From an uncultured Victivallales bacterium (GTDB taxonomy: Bacteria; Verrucomicrobiota; Lentisphaeria; Victivallales; UBA1829): a stretch of DNA of 56,185 bases. Positions 17,406 through 26,957 of the stretch are shown here, piece after piece; position 1 is the first letter of the stretch, and every line of letters starts with the position of its first letter. A model generated the notes under the pieces. The model worked only from the letters and a program-made list of their open reading frames with translations. It had not been told where the DNA came from and did no database searches. Made by a program: the position numbers and the translations under genes. The stretch spans positions 1 to 56,185 of the forward strand of contig CALXRI010000021.1 in assembly GCA_944390795.1 (NCBI GenBank), in the 5' to 3' direction.

Positions 17406-19445
17406 ATGGCATGCAGACTTGACAACGGCATCACAACCCTTCTTCTGGACGATGACGGAAAACTGAGCGGAATCACGCACGCTTCAATCGGAATCAATCC
17501 CCTCCGGCCCTACTGTCTCTGGCGCGCGGTCATGGAGTATGACTCCCGCCGCGAGGTGGAACTCCGCCCGTCCGGAAAGGCGGAAGTGCATGCGGAAACG
17601 GACCGGGCGGAACTGCATTTCACGGAATGCGTCACGCGCAAAGGGGAAAAATTCCCGATCGACGTGCGATGCACGATCACGCTGGAAGGAGAGGAGATTC
17701 ACTTCGCCTCCGCAGTGAAAAACCTTCTGGAGGGCTCCGTCCTCCGGGAGTTCCAGTATCCGGTGCTCGGCGTCAGGCGCGGCCTCCCGCACATGAGCAT
17801 CATCGACTCCATCGAAGGCGGCGAGCGTTACAACGACTTCTACGACAACATCCAGAAATGGCGAACCGCCTACTGTCAGCAGGACAACAAATACCTGCGC
17901 CGCCAGTATCTCTATCCCGGACTTGTCGGCGCGATGAACTGCTTCGTTCTCGACTTCAGGACCTGGGGAATCTATTACGGATGCCACGATCCGGAATTCG
18001 ATTCCACCATGCACATCATGGAACTCGAGCAGGAAACGGAGGAACTGAATCTCTACATGGTCCGCTATCCGTTCCTTGCGCCGGGGGAGGAACGGAGCGA
18101 AAGAAATTTCGTCATCGCCCCCTACTCCGGCTCCTGGCATCACGCTGCGCGCAAATACCGAGCCTGGGCGGAAAGCGCCTGGTACAAGCCGCCGGAAATT
18201 CCCGCCTCCGTCAAAAAAAGCGAGGGCTGGCAGCGCCTGATTCTGAAACAGCAGTGCGGCGATCTCATCCACCCCTACTCCACGCTCGAACAGGCCTGGG
18301 AGGACGCGAAGAAGGCCGGAATCGACACGCTCTTCCTGTTCGGCTGGACCCGCGACGGCATGGACTCCGGATATCCGGTCTACGCTCCGGACGAACGCCA
18401 GGGCGGAACCGGAGCGCTGAAACAGGCGATCCGGCGCATTCAAAACCGCGGCGGGAAAATCATTCTCTATTTCAACGGCCAGCTGATCGACATGGAGAGC
18501 GAATACTACCGCTCCGGCGAAGGAAGGAAAGTCTGCATCAAGCGCAGGGACGGAAGCGAACACCGGGAGTTCTACAACTTCGGCGGCGAAGGAACCTGGC
18601 TGAACTGGTTCGGCAACAAGGCGTTCACCGTCGCGTGTCCGGCGGTCGCCTCCTGGCGGGAGATTCTCTTCCGGCATATCGATTTCGCGCTGGAGCTGGG
18701 AGTCGACAGCATTTTCTTCGACCAGATCGGAAGCATTCAGCATCCCTGCCACGATCCGGCGCACGGACACAAGGTGCCGTTCACGGGAATCATGAACGCC
18801 AAGCGCGAACTCCTGAAGGAACTGCGAACCTATCTCAAAAGGAAATCTCCGGAAACCGGGATCGGCATCGAAATCATCTCCGACCAGACCGCCCAGTTCG
18901 CGGACTTCATCCACATCTGCGTGGCGAGCAAAATCCGTTCCTACTCCGAACACGGAATCGAGCCGTTCCCGGAATTCTTCAAATACACCTTCCCGGAAAT
19001 CATTCTTTCCAACCGGGACATCCGGGACGAGCGGGAACCCGTCGAACCCGCGGTCAACGAAATGTTTCTTCTGGGCAGCCATTCGGATGTGGAGATCTAC
19101 CGCTGCCGCGCGACGATCGCGGAAACCCCGCACTATCAGGCGTATCTCGGGAGAGTCAACGCGCTGCGGGAACGCTTTGCGGATGTTCTGCTGGAGGGAC
19201 GATTCAACAGCACGCTCGGCTATGAACTGGACGAACCGCTGATCCGCAGCAACTCCTTTGTGCGGGGCGAATGGATGGCCGTCGCGCTGACACACCGTCA
19301 GGAAAGGGAGCTCTCCGTCGCGGTGCAGGCACCCGGCTTCCGCCTGGAGCGGATCGACTCCGCCCTCGGAGACGCCCGTCTTGAAAACGGCCGTCTGTTC
19401 CTTCCGAAGTACAGCCTCTGCGTCATGCTCTTCCGGAAAGAGTGA
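17406..19445 (+). CDS. DUF6259-like putative glycoside hydrolase, cytosolic
   Basis: A 679-residue protein without signal peptide. The N-terminal 270 residues form a beta-sandwich-like part (VEYD, RCTITLEGEEIHFASAVKN). A TIM barrel follows with LFLFGWTRDGMDSGYPVYAPD, GGKIILYFNGQL, a VDSIFFDQIGS strand that probably carries a catalytic aspartate, and GIGIEIISDQ. A small beta domain closes it. The layout matches DUF6259-type proteins of Lentisphaerota and clostridia, as far as I recall. It starts 3 nt after the DUF4838 gene and is the last gene of cassette A. Lack of a signal peptide suggests it acts on imported oligosaccharides. Confidence 0.8.
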   Translation: MACRLDNGITTLLLDDDGKLSGITHASIGINPLRPYCLWRAVMEYDSRREVELRPSGKAEVHAETDRAELHFTECVTRKGEKFPIDVRCTITLEGEEIHFASAVKNLLEGSVLREFQYPVLGVRRGLPHMSIIDSIEGGERYNDFYDNIQKWRTAYCQQDNKYLRRQYLYPGLVGAMNCFVLDFRTWGIYYGCHDPEFDSTMHIMELEQETEELNLYMVRYPFLAPGEERSERNFVIAPYSGSWHHAARKYRAWAESAWYKPPEIPASVKKSEGWQRLILKQQCGDLIHPYSTLEQAWEDAKKAGIDTLFLFGWTRDGMDSGYPVYAPDERQGGTGALKQAIRRIQNRGGKIILYFNGQLIDMESEYYRSGEGRKVCIKRRDGSEHREFYNFGGEGTWLNWFGNKAFTVACPAVASWREILFRHIDFALELGVDSIFFDQIGSIQHPCHDPAHGHKVPFTGIMNAKRELLKELRTYLKRKSPETGIGIEIISDQTAQFADFIHICVASKIRSYSEHGIEPFPEFFKYTFPEIILSNRDIRDEREPVEPAVNEMFLLGSHSDVEIYRCRATIAETPHYQAYLGRVNALRERFADVLLEGRFNSTLGYELDEPLIRSNSFVRGEWMAVALTHRQERELSVAVQAPGFRLERIDSALGDARLENGRLFLPKYSLCVMLFRKE

Positions 19446-19536
19446 CACGCTCCCGAAAACCCGGAAAATGCCCCCTGGAATCCCTTCCGGGAAGCGGCAT
19501 TCCGGGGCGTTCGGAAAATCCCGGGAAGACCTCCCC

Positions 19537-20088
19537 CTACAGCGTAATTGCCTTGACGAAACGCATTCCGCTCCCGTCGTCTCCGAGAGAATCCAGAATC
19601 TCCGACGCAGTCCTGTGCAAGGTGGGAAACACCGCGCAGGGAGCGATCTCCGCGAGAGGGCGCATGACAAACAGGCGTTTATGCGCAAGCGGATGGGGAA
19701 TGACGAGATCTTCCGTATTCAGAACCCTGCCGTCAAAGAGAATCAGATCCAGGTCCAGCGTCCGGGAATGCCAGTGCGGATGATCCGCAGGACGTCCGGC
19801 GGCAGCCTCAAGGCGGCGGCAGAGCGCAAGAAGCGTTTCCGGCGTCCCGTTCCAGAATCCGTGCGCAACGGCATTGTAAAAGGGCGGAGCTCCTTCCTCG
19901 CAGCCGACGGCCGCATTTTCATAGAGCCCGGACACGGCGTCAACGGCAAACCCGTTTTCGCGCAAAGAAGCCAGCGCGGCACGGAAAACCGCCTCCCGGT
20001 CGCCGAGATTCCCGCCGAGAGCCAGAAACGCGGACGCTCCGGCCGGAGCGTCCGCGGCATGGCGCGTTTCCCGCTCTTCCGTCAGCAT
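19537..20088 (-). CDS. folK: 6-hydroxymethyl-7,8-dihydropterin pyrophosphokinase
   Basis: FolK transfers pyrophosphate from ATP to 6-hydroxymethyl-dihydropterin in folate synthesis. The 183-residue protein has LALGGNLGDRE, YENAAVG, PPFYNAVAHGF, and the signature PHWHSRTLDLDLILFDGRV followed by IPHPLAHKRLFVMRPLAEIAP. The ATG at 20088 overlaps the serA stop by 7 nt, so the genes are coupled. An alternative start further in is possible because the first 18 residues precede the conserved core. Confidence 0.95.
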   Translation of the reverse strand: MLTEERETRHAADAPAGASAFLALGGNLGDREAVFRAALASLRENGFAVDAVSGLYENAAVGCEEGAPPFYNAVAHGFWNGTPETLLALCRRLEAAAGRPADHPHWHSRTLDLDLILFDGRVLNTEDLVIPHPLAHKRLFVMRPLAEIAPCAVFPTLHRTASEILDSLGDDGSGMRFVKAITL

Positions 20089-21641
20089 GAAAAGGAAAAG
20101 GCCTTTTCCGCCTTGACTTCCTCTTTGATCCGGGCGATCAGATCCGCCGGAACGGGAACATTGGTTTTCACGACGGCAAGCGAGCGGCTGCGCTCCAGAT
20201 CCTGCGGAGCGCGGATGTCGATGATGTTGATCGAATTCTCTCCGAGGATGCTGGCGATTTTCCCGATGATGCCGGTGGCGTCCTTGTATTCGACGAACAG
20301 ATTGTTTCCGCTGAGTTCCAGGTAAAGCTTGTCGTAATTGTTGATCCGGGAAAGCATCATGTGGCTTTCCGCGATCGTGCCGCGGACGGAGACGGTGTCC
20401 TTGTTTGTGACGAGGTCAATCGTGATGGACTCGCCATAGTGCTTTTCATCATCGACGGCGCGGTCGATCATTTCAATGCCGCGCGACTTGAGGAAATCAA
20501 GCGCGTCCTTGGCTCCGAGATAAGGATCGAAGGTCTTGCAGATGCCCGCGGTAATCGGGGCGAGCATCCATTTTCCGAACGGATGAAGCGCGCCGTAGAA
20601 GCTAGTCTCGACGCGGGAGATCTGGGCGTCCGCGCCGAGATAGGCGGCGGAAACTCCGGCGAGCAGGGAGGCAAGCGTCTGGTATTTCTCATCCATTCCG
20701 TCCGGAACGCCCTTGTTGACGACGCAGGTCGTCACGCCGTCGGCAAAGTAGGCGACAGTCTGGTCCGCGGCGCGTTTCGCGGCCAGGAAGTTGGCCTCCT
20801 TCGTGCTGGCGCCGAGATGCGGCAGCATGATGTCGGCGATGTCGGCAACGCTCTTTGGGCCTTCGGCATCCTTCTTGTAGACGTCATTGCAGTAGATGAG
20901 CTCCTTTTCCGCCTTGGCGGCGCGGATCGCCTCCTCGTCCACGATACCTGCGCGGGCGCAGTTGATCAGCATCGCGCCCTTCTTCATGAGGGAAAGAAGC
21001 CGGGCATTGACCATGCCGCGCGTGGCGTCGTTCTCCGGGATGTGAAGGCTGATGATGTCCGCCTGCGCGAAAATATCCTCGACGCTGCAGAGCTTGACGC
21101 CGAGCGATTTCGCCATGTCGGCGGAAAGCACGGGGTCGAATGCGAGAACGGTCATCTCGAAACCGGAAACACGTTTTGCAAGCAGTCTCCCGATGTTGCC
21201 GAGCCCGAGGATGCCGAGGGTTTTGCCGGTGATCTCGCGTCCCATGAATTTGGACTTTTCCCATTTCCCCGCCCGGGTGGACTCGTCGGCGGGCACCAGT
21301 TTGCGGTATGCGGCAAGCGCCAGGGCGACAACCTCCTCGGCGACGGCGTTGGAATTCGCCCCGGGGGTGTTCATCACGTCGACGTTGCGCCGCCGGGCAT
21401 ATTTCGTGTCGATGTTGTCATAACCGGCGCCTGCGCGGACCACGAGTTTGAGTTGCGGCAGCTGGTCCATCACTTCGGGCGTGACTTTTTCGCTTCTCAC
21501 AATCACAACCTGGGCGTCGGAGTTTTCCTTCGCAAGATCCAGGACCGGTTTGTCCGGCACCTGAACGACTTCAAAACCGGCGTCGGTCAGAATTTTGGCG
21601 ACCACTTTGTCCAATTTTGTCGGAATCAGGACTTTCTTCAT
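20082..21641 (-). CDS. serA: D-3-phosphoglycerate dehydrogenase
   Basis: SerA oxidises 3-phosphoglycerate as the first step of serine synthesis. The 519-residue length fits the long bacterial type: substrate domain, NAD domain (TLGILGLGNIGRLLA), catalytic Arg in NCARAGIVDE, His in LPHLGAS, an intervening ASB-like domain (about 310-440), and a C-terminal ACT domain (FVEYKDATGIIGKIASILGENSINI) for serine feedback. The ATG at 21641 has GGAGG 7 nt upstream; the in-frame extension to 21839 is not supported. It forms an operon with folK. Confidence 0.95.
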   Translation of the reverse strand: MKKVLIPTKLDKVVAKILTDAGFEVVQVPDKPVLDLAKENSDAQVVIVRSEKVTPEVMDQLPQLKLVVRAGAGYDNIDTKYARRRNVDVMNTPGANSNAVAEEVVALALAAYRKLVPADESTRAGKWEKSKFMGREITGKTLGILGLGNIGRLLAKRVSGFEMTVLAFDPVLSADMAKSLGVKLCSVEDIFAQADIISLHIPENDATRGMVNARLLSLMKKGAMLINCARAGIVDEEAIRAAKAEKELIYCNDVYKKDAEGPKSVADIADIMLPHLGASTKEANFLAAKRAADQTVAYFADGVTTCVVNKGVPDGMDEKYQTLASLLAGVSAAYLGADAQISRVETSFYGALHPFGKWMLAPITAGICKTFDPYLGAKDALDFLKSRGIEMIDRAVDDEKHYGESITIDLVTNKDTVSVRGTIAESHMMLSRINNYDKLYLELSGNNLFVEYKDATGIIGKIASILGENSINIIDIRAPQDLERSRSLAVVKTNVPVPADLIARIKEEVKAEKAFSFSC

Positions 21642-21936
21642 AAAAACAACCTCCGTATTGTGTATTGCGCCCAAGGAAAAATAATGGATGAAAGATACCA
21701 TGACTTTGACGTTCTTGCAAGTCCGGGAATGCAAAAAACGCGCAAGAAGTTGTTTTTTCCGAAGCATATGCTCTTTTCTCCCCCATTTCCCATGTGAAAC
21801 AGAATCGCAGCACAAGCCTTTTCCTCTTCTCCGGACCACAAAGCTGCAATGCTCTTTTCAAGGTCGGCAGTATCGCTGCGGGAGCAGTAAGGTGTCATGC
21901 GCCCCTTTTTTCAAGGACGGCATTACGTGGAAGCAG

Positions 21937-22310
21937 TCACAAGGTCTTTTGATTCAATTCGCCTGCCATACTGGAACTGACCTTTGTTTCCCACAGGACT
22001 GCGGTGATATCCTCCACACGTCGAACGGACACACCCGCCAGATGCATCTCGATCGAGGCATCCCCGGCGCGGACTTGCTTCGTCTTATAACGCGCAATGA
22101 TTTGCGTTTCAAGGGACAACGTTCTCAGACGGGAGAACATGAGATTCCACTTTTCCCGCTTTCTTCAGGAGTTTGCGTTTGCAGCTTCCAACCCGCGCAT
22201 CCTGCCGATCCGGAGCGCGCCGATACCTCGAAGCCTGACAAATCGCGTCGGCTTCCGCATTCAGAAACGCATTCGGCGTATCCTCGACCGACGGTCGAAG
22301 CAGTGACCTG
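21937..22310 (-). pseudogene. IS256 (Mutator)-family transposase fragment, N-terminal part
   Basis: Two overlapping minus-strand frames give the N-terminal part of an IS256-type transposase. The first reads LLRPSVEDTPNAFLNAEADAI and continues through RYRRAPDRQDARVGSCKRKLL to KAGKVESHV. The second reads RLRTLSLETQIIARYKTK, then IEMHLAGVSVRRVEDITAVLW and ELNQKTL. The reading shifts near 22135, where one extra T in a CTCCC run breaks what would read HVPRLRTLS. The match stops at a TGA at about 21937, before any catalytic residue. It is a dead fragment; no terminal inverted repeats are visible. Confidence 0.8.
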
Positions 22311-22684
22311 TTTTCCTTTCTTCTGATTACGGTTTGGTCACTATAATCAGTTGACGAGTCGAATGCCCTCCTAAAATATCGTAAAAACTGCAAATTTCTG
22401 AATCCGACCGAAGTTGCGGCCGCATGGCTCTCTTTTCTCTTCCGGCAGAGGCGAACCTTCTTACGCCGGATGATTCGATTGAATCCGATGCAGTGAGCCC
22501 TGTTTCTGCCGCGTCCCGTTTCCCGTGGTTGACTGCATGGAGTTCTTCCCCGGATTCGGATTGTCCCGTTTTCGAGGGCAGACGCTCAAACTTCATTACA
22601 TGCTCCTGTCCCCTGTGTCTGGATTTGAGGGATCCATTCATTCCGGCACGGGGAAATTTTATTGGATTTTTCGCATTCTCCCCC

Positions 22685-22713
22685 TTGACGATTTTTGTTT
22701 TCTGATATATAAT
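22685..22713 (+). promoter_or_regulatory. Sigma70-type promoter of cassette B
   Basis: TTGACG and TATAAT are separated by 17 nt, 45 nt before the lacI start. An 8-bp palindrome AACATGTT (22727-22734) lies just downstream and is a weak operator candidate. Confidence 0.85.
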
Positions 22714-22757
22714 TAGGAAATAGGAAACATGTTAACCTTTTTATTGCGAAAAGGGAA

Positions 22758-23825
22758 ATGATGATAAAAACAACAACAAATATCCGGGAAATTGCAAAGA
22801 TCGCGGGAGTTTCCGTGGCATCGGTTTCCCGCGCCCTCAAGAGTGAACATTCCACGAAACTTTCGGAAAAACAGCGTCAGCACATTCTCGACATCTGCGC
22901 CAGACTGCATTACTGTCCGAATGAACATACGAGACGGCTTTTCTCCCGTCGCGCCAACACCGCCGCCATCTTCTTTCCTCCCTTCGGGAAAATCTCCGAG
23001 GACATGGTTGAGGATTACATTGACATGAATTTCGGCGCCTGCCTGATGGGGGTGCAGTCCGCGCTTCGGGCACATGGAATTGATCTCCTCCTGACGGAAA
23101 TCACGCCGGAATTCGTCGAATCGAAACGCTATCTGTCCATGATCCGCGGCAAGCTTCTGGACGGCATACTTCTATGGGGCACCATGGAACAGGATGAGTA
23201 TGTTCAGGAAATCCTTCAGGAAGAAATTGCCGTGGTTATGTTTCAAACCCGGAAAGCCTCCTGTGAATGTTCGATGGTGACAGCGGATGATTACACAGGG
23301 ATGAAGCAGCTGACTAGGCGTGTTCTTGCCGCGGGGCACCGGAAAATCGCCGTGGCCCGCGCACCGCAGGAAGCCTCGACCGGAAGAAACCGGATGGCGG
23401 GAATTCTGGATACGCTGGCGGGAAACGGCATCCGTCCGGAATATGTCACGGCACAGGCCGGCTACGGTTATCAGTTCGGGAAACGTGCCGCATGCGAGAT
23501 TCTGGAACACGCGCCAGACGTCACCTGCATCATGAATTCCAATGACATGGCCGCATTCGGATGTATTGACGAACTGCTTTCGCGCGGATTTTCCATTCCG
23601 GGCGATCTTTCCGTGACGGGAGCGGACGGACTGAAGCTGCCCGGGCGCGGAATCCGGATCGACTCCTTCTTTTCACCCGCTTTCGAGATCGGAAAACGCG
23701 GTGCGGAAGAACTTTTTAATCAGATTTCCGGAAATACGGTTCCGCAGAGCATCTGCCTCCCCGTCACTCCCGTGGAAGGGGAGACGATCCGGGACCTTAA
23801 TCTCCTGCAGAGGAATGAAAAATGA
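22758..23825 (+). CDS. LacI-family transcriptional regulator (cassette B)
   Basis: The 355-residue protein has a standard LacI helix-turn-helix (NIREIAKIAGVSVASVSRAL, residues 8-27), the ILDICARLHYCPNEHTRRL hinge region, and a periplasmic-binding-like sensor domain with VTCIMNSNDMAAFGCIDELLSRGFSIPGDLSV near residue 270. The first of two adjacent ATG codons is listed; AAGGG lies upstream. It heads cassette B, and its stop overlaps the next start (ATGA), so regulator and the ADP-ribosylglycohydrolase-like protein are translationally coupled. Confidence 0.92.
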   Translation: MMIKTTTNIREIAKIAGVSVASVSRALKSEHSTKLSEKQRQHILDICARLHYCPNEHTRRLFSRRANTAAIFFPPFGKISEDMVEDYIDMNFGACLMGVQSALRAHGIDLLLTEITPEFVESKRYLSMIRGKLLDGILLWGTMEQDEYVQEILQEEIAVVMFQTRKASCECSMVTADDYTGMKQLTRRVLAAGHRKIAVARAPQEASTGRNRMAGILDTLAGNGIRPEYVTAQAGYGYQFGKRAACEILEHAPDVTCIMNSNDMAAFGCIDELLSRGFSIPGDLSVTGADGLKLPGRGIRIDSFFSPAFEIGKRGAEELFNQISGNTVPQSICLPVTPVEGETIRDLNLLQRNEK

Positions 23826-25402
23826 GAGAGATTTATCGTGATCAGGTAAGCGCCTGCTGGCTGGGAAAATGTCTCGGAGGCGCAATCGGCATGGCATACG
23901 AAGGCGTTCCATGGAGACCGGATCTGCGGGAAGAGGATATTTTCCTGCAGGATGTTCCGAATGATGATCTTGAACTCCAGCTTGTCTGGCTGAGGGCGCT
24001 GGAAGAATATGGGACAGCACTGGATCATGCCGCGCTCGGGAAAATCTGGCTGAAATACATTCCGCACGGCGTCGATGAATACGCCGTTGCGCTCCGGAAT
24101 CTGAAACGCGGTATTTTCCCGCCGGCGAGCGGATGGAAGGATAATTTCTTCGCGGACGGCATGGGAGCGGCGATCCGTTCGGAAATCTGGGCGGCTGTTT
24201 TTGCGGGGCGGCCGGATGCCGCCGGTTATTTCGCCTCTCTTGATGCGTCTGTGGATCACTGGGGCGACGGCGTTTACGCGGAGGTCTATATGGCGATGGC
24301 GGAGTGTTTCGCTTTTGAAATGCCAAATCCGGACGCTGCGCTCAAAAAAGCGCTGGCATATCTCCCGGAATGCCGTCTTTCGCGGGCATTGCGCGAGGTG
24401 CACCGTCTGTTCGACGCCGGAACGGAATCCGGTGAGGCGCGGGAAATCCTGTGGCGGACCTTCCGGCATCCCAATTTCACAGACTGTGTCATGAATCTGG
24501 CGACTGTGACATTTGCATTGCTCTGGGGCGACGGCGATTTCATCCGGACGATTCTCCTTGCCGTCAACATGGGGCGGGACACGGACTGCACGGCGGCGAC
24601 GGCGGGAGCGTTTCTCGGAATCACAGGCGGCAGCGGCGCAATTCCGGAGAAATGGAGAAACAAAGTGCGGGAAGAGCTTACGGTAAGTGATTTCATCCGG
24701 CAGATTCCGGGGATTCCGCTGACGCTTTCCGATCTGACGGAGCGGACTCTTTCCCTGCACAAGTCGCTTCCGCTTCCGGAGAAGCTGTATCCGTTTTACA
24801 CGCCGTATGTTTCCGAAGGCAGGGAAGTGTCGCTCGACCGTTCGGTCTGGCTGGTGCTCCGGGAGTCGGAATGCGACATCAGACGTCTGGAACAGACATT
24901 GGCGGAAAACGGGGAGTGTCCGGCGGAGCTGAGGGAGCATCTTGTTGTGTTTGACGGTCTGACGATGGATCTTGCACCTTACGCCGAGCCGGGGGGCAAT
25001 CTGCATCTTTTCAGTTTTCTGGCGGTGGAGAATCCGGCGCTTGATCCGGACGATGTTTATCTTTCGGCAACGGCGGACACGGGATTGACGGTCTGGATGG
25101 ACGGGAAAAAACTGTTCGACCAGTTTTCCCGGGCGCGGATGCTTCCCTCGTTTCACCGTGCGGAAGGGGGGATGTGTTTCCGTTATCCGCTCAAACACGG
25201 GGACCGGAAACTGGTTCACATCCGTCTTTATTCGTGTATTGAACCATTGCGCTGCACATTCATGTTCGGCAGCGGCGACCGGGATCATCTGGAGGGCTTC
25301 CATCTTTCGCTTTCTCATCAGAAATGCATCCCCCGGCCACATCATGCCCGCAACACAGAATGCGACGTTTCAGCCGCGGCACAAACGCTTGTCCCTGTAT
25401 AA
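23822..25402 (+). CDS. ADP-ribosylglycohydrolase (ARH) superfamily protein
   Basis: A 526-residue cytosolic protein. Residues 1-290 follow the ARH all-helical fold: [16 protein letters not shown], the metal-site motif NDD (47-49), DHWGDG near 146, and the second metal motif [20 protein letters not shown] (Asp253, Asp255). The C-terminal 230 residues are beta-rich and unlike the classical enzyme; a [16 protein letters not shown] stretch suggests an added sandwich domain. ARH enzymes remove ADP-ribose from proteins or cleave related N-glycosidic bonds. In a LacI-controlled glycan locus the substrate may instead be a sugar conjugate; this is inference. Confidence 0.85.
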   Translation: MREIYRDQVSACWLGKCLGGAIGMAYEGVPWRPDLREEDIFLQDVPNDDLELQLVWLRALEEYGTALDHAALGKIWLKYIPHGVDEYAVALRNLKRGIFPPASGWKDNFFADGMGAAIRSEIWAAVFAGRPDAAGYFASLDASVDHWGDGVYAEVYMAMAECFAFEMPNPDAALKKALAYLPECRLSRALREVHRLFDAGTESGEAREILWRTFRHPNFTDCVMNLATVTFALLWGDGDFIRTILLAVNMGRDTDCTAATAGAFLGITGGSGAIPEKWRNKVREELTVSDFIRQIPGIPLTLSDLTERTLSLHKSLPLPEKLYPFYTPYVSEGREVSLDRSVWLVLRESECDIRRLEQTLAENGECPAELREHLVVFDGLTMDLAPYAEPGGNLHLFSFLAVENPALDPDDVYLSATADTGLTVWMDGKKLFDQFSRARMLPSFHRAEGGMCFRYPLKHGDRKLVHIRLYSCIEPLRCTFMFGSGDRDHLEGFHLSLSHQKCIPRPHHARNTECDVSAAAQTLVPV

Positions 25403-25448
25403 AATCAATATCCAGATAAAAAAGAATCAGTCAGGAAAGGAGTTTGAA

Positions 25449-26213
25449 ATGAAAAGGATGCAAGCAGAAATGGTGACTTTTCCCGTGAAACGGAATTCCC
25501 GTCGGTACAATTTTACTTTGATAGAGCTTCTTGTGGTGATAGCGATTATTGCCGTTCTCGCAGGCATGCTGCTTCCCGCGCTGAACACGGCGCGTGAAAA
25601 AGCCCGTCAGGTCAACTGTATTCAGAATCTGAAACAAATCGGTCTGGGATTGAACTTTTACATCAGCGATAACGCGGAATGGATTCTGGGAGGAAGGCCC
25701 TATATAAAAAAAGACGGCACCACCGATACCTATCTGCCTTATGCATATGCACTTGCCGGACTCAATTACAATATGTACGGATTCACGGCATACATTCTGA
25801 ATAAGAAAATTTTCTACTGCCCGAGCGAGAGCAAGGCAAAATTTGATGAAGATGACAATGCCTATTCCTCTTTAAGCTACGGAATCAATTACTGCACCAC
25901 GGGATGGAATCCGATCGAAACCTGGAAGACCCAGAGACTCAGCGTGTTCGAGAAAAAGGCGCAGCTGTCCTCGCTGATTTACGTTGCCGATTCACAGCCC
26001 AAGCTGAACGGCGGTGGGGGCGGACATCTCATTACACGCCTTGGAATATACCAGATTGACGGAGGAGCAAACAATCCGGTAAGCATACGCCATTCTCTCA
26101 AAGGGAACGCCTTGTTTTTTGACGGTCATGCCGCGGCATTGGGCATTGTGGAATTTCGTGACACAAACAAAACCTGGAAACCGTATTGGTCCGGCAGCGT
26201 GTTCAACTTCTGA
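25449..26213 (+). CDS. H-X9-DG pseudopilin (cassette B)
   Basis: The 254-residue protein has a basic 21-residue leader, then [20 protein letters not shown]. Asn21 takes the place of the usual -1 Gly. The body has several Cys residues (CPSES, YCTTGW) and the C-terminal H-X9-DG motif (H215, D225 in FFDGH). The ATG at 25449 has GGAAAGGAG just upstream, while the in-frame extension to 25158 runs inside the preceding gene. The role is probably the same as that of the cassette A pseudopilin. Confidence 0.9.
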   Translation: MKRMQAEMVTFPVKRNSRRYNFTLIELLVVIAIIAVLAGMLLPALNTAREKARQVNCIQNLKQIGLGLNFYISDNAEWILGGRPYIKKDGTTDTYLPYAYALAGLNYNMYGFTAYILNKKIFYCPSESKAKFDEDDNAYSSLSYGINYCTTGWNPIETWKTQRLSVFEKKAQLSSLIYVADSQPKLNGGGGGHLITRLGIYQIDGGANNPVSIRHSLKGNALFFDGHAAALGIVEFRDTNKTWKPYWSGSVFNF

Positions 26214-26249
26214 GCCTTCCGCGGCACATGGAAAGGAGACAAGAAAGAG

Positions 26250-26957
26250 ATGCGTCTGCAAAGAACTGTCATTTTATGCGTCTTATTTCTCGCAGTCCGT
26301 TCCCTTTGCGGGGAATACGGCAGTTTTGACGAGGCTGTGGCGGCGGCACGGGAAAAATATGCGAAACGTGATTATGCCGGTGCTTTGAGCGCCTGGACCG
26401 CCGCCGGAACCATAACCCGCCAGCCAAAGAATCTGAGTACGGTCCACTGGGAAAAAGGCAACTGCTGTTTTGCCATGAAACACTACCGGGATGCTGCAAA
26501 TCATTACCGGGAGACCGCACAAGTGAAAAACGGCTGGGAGCATCTGGCATACCGTGCGCGTTTCCGGGAAGGGATCTGCCGGAAAAACCTCGGCGAGTAC
26601 AGGGAAGCCAGGGAGTGCTTCCGATGGCTGATCCGGAAAGAAAATTTTCAGAAGGAATTCGGCCGTTATTTCTTTGAATCCTCTATCGTGGAATATGCGC
26701 AGTGCTGCGTGCTTCTGCATGATTTTGAGGAAGCGGAAATTCATTTCCGTACGTGTTTTGCGGAACTGACTCTTGCGGAATACCGGACCGCCATGCTTCT
26801 GGAACGTTCGGAATTTGAGTTGAAACGCGGAAATGCGGAACTTGCAGCAGGGTATCTGAAAGAGGCCTCCGGGAATCCCGGAGCAGGAAAACGTTTCAAA
26901 GCCAGAATGGAAAGCATCCGGAAGAAATTGCTTCCGTATGATCAGAAAGGATCATGA
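26250..26957 (+). CDS. Secreted TPR-repeat protein (cassette B)
   Basis: The 235-residue protein has a signal peptide (MRLQRTVILCVLFLAVRSLCG). Several TPR-like helical pairs follow: YAKRDYAGALSAWTAAGT, HWEKGNCCFAMKHYRDAANHYRET, REGICRKNLGEYREARECFRWL, and VLLHDFEEAEIHFRTCFAEL. A protein-protein docking role in the periplasm is likely. AAAGGAG lies upstream of the ATG. It overlaps the DUF4838 gene by 4 nt, so the two products are likely made together. Confidence 0.85.
   Translation: MRLQRTVILCVLFLAVRSLCGEYGSFDEAVAAAREKYAKRDYAGALSAWTAAGTITRQPKNLSTVHWEKGNCCFAMKHYRDAANHYRETAQVKNGWEHLAYRARFREGICRKNLGEYREARECFRWLIRKENFQKEFGRYFFESSIVEYAQCCVLLHDFEEAEIHFRTCFAELTLAEYRTAMLLERSEFELKRGNAELAAGYLKEASGNPGAGKRFKARMESIRKKLLPYDQKGS

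Larger units (their letters stand above)
21642..22757. other. Non-coding stretch between serA and cassette B
   Basis: Apart from the transposase remnant listed separately (21937-22310) and the cassette B promoter near its right end, I see no gene. Several short open frames exist on both strands, but none has a ribosome site or a recognisable domain. The look is that of decayed sequence. Confidence 0.6.

Noticed and set aside
14910-19688. Long minus-strand frames of 856 and 734 codons under cassette A
   Set aside because: They mirror the DUF4838 and DUF6259-like genes, have no ribosome site and no recognisable domain.
20361-21797. 478-codon plus-strand frame across serA
   Set aside because: Antisense shadow of serA, which has complete family motifs.
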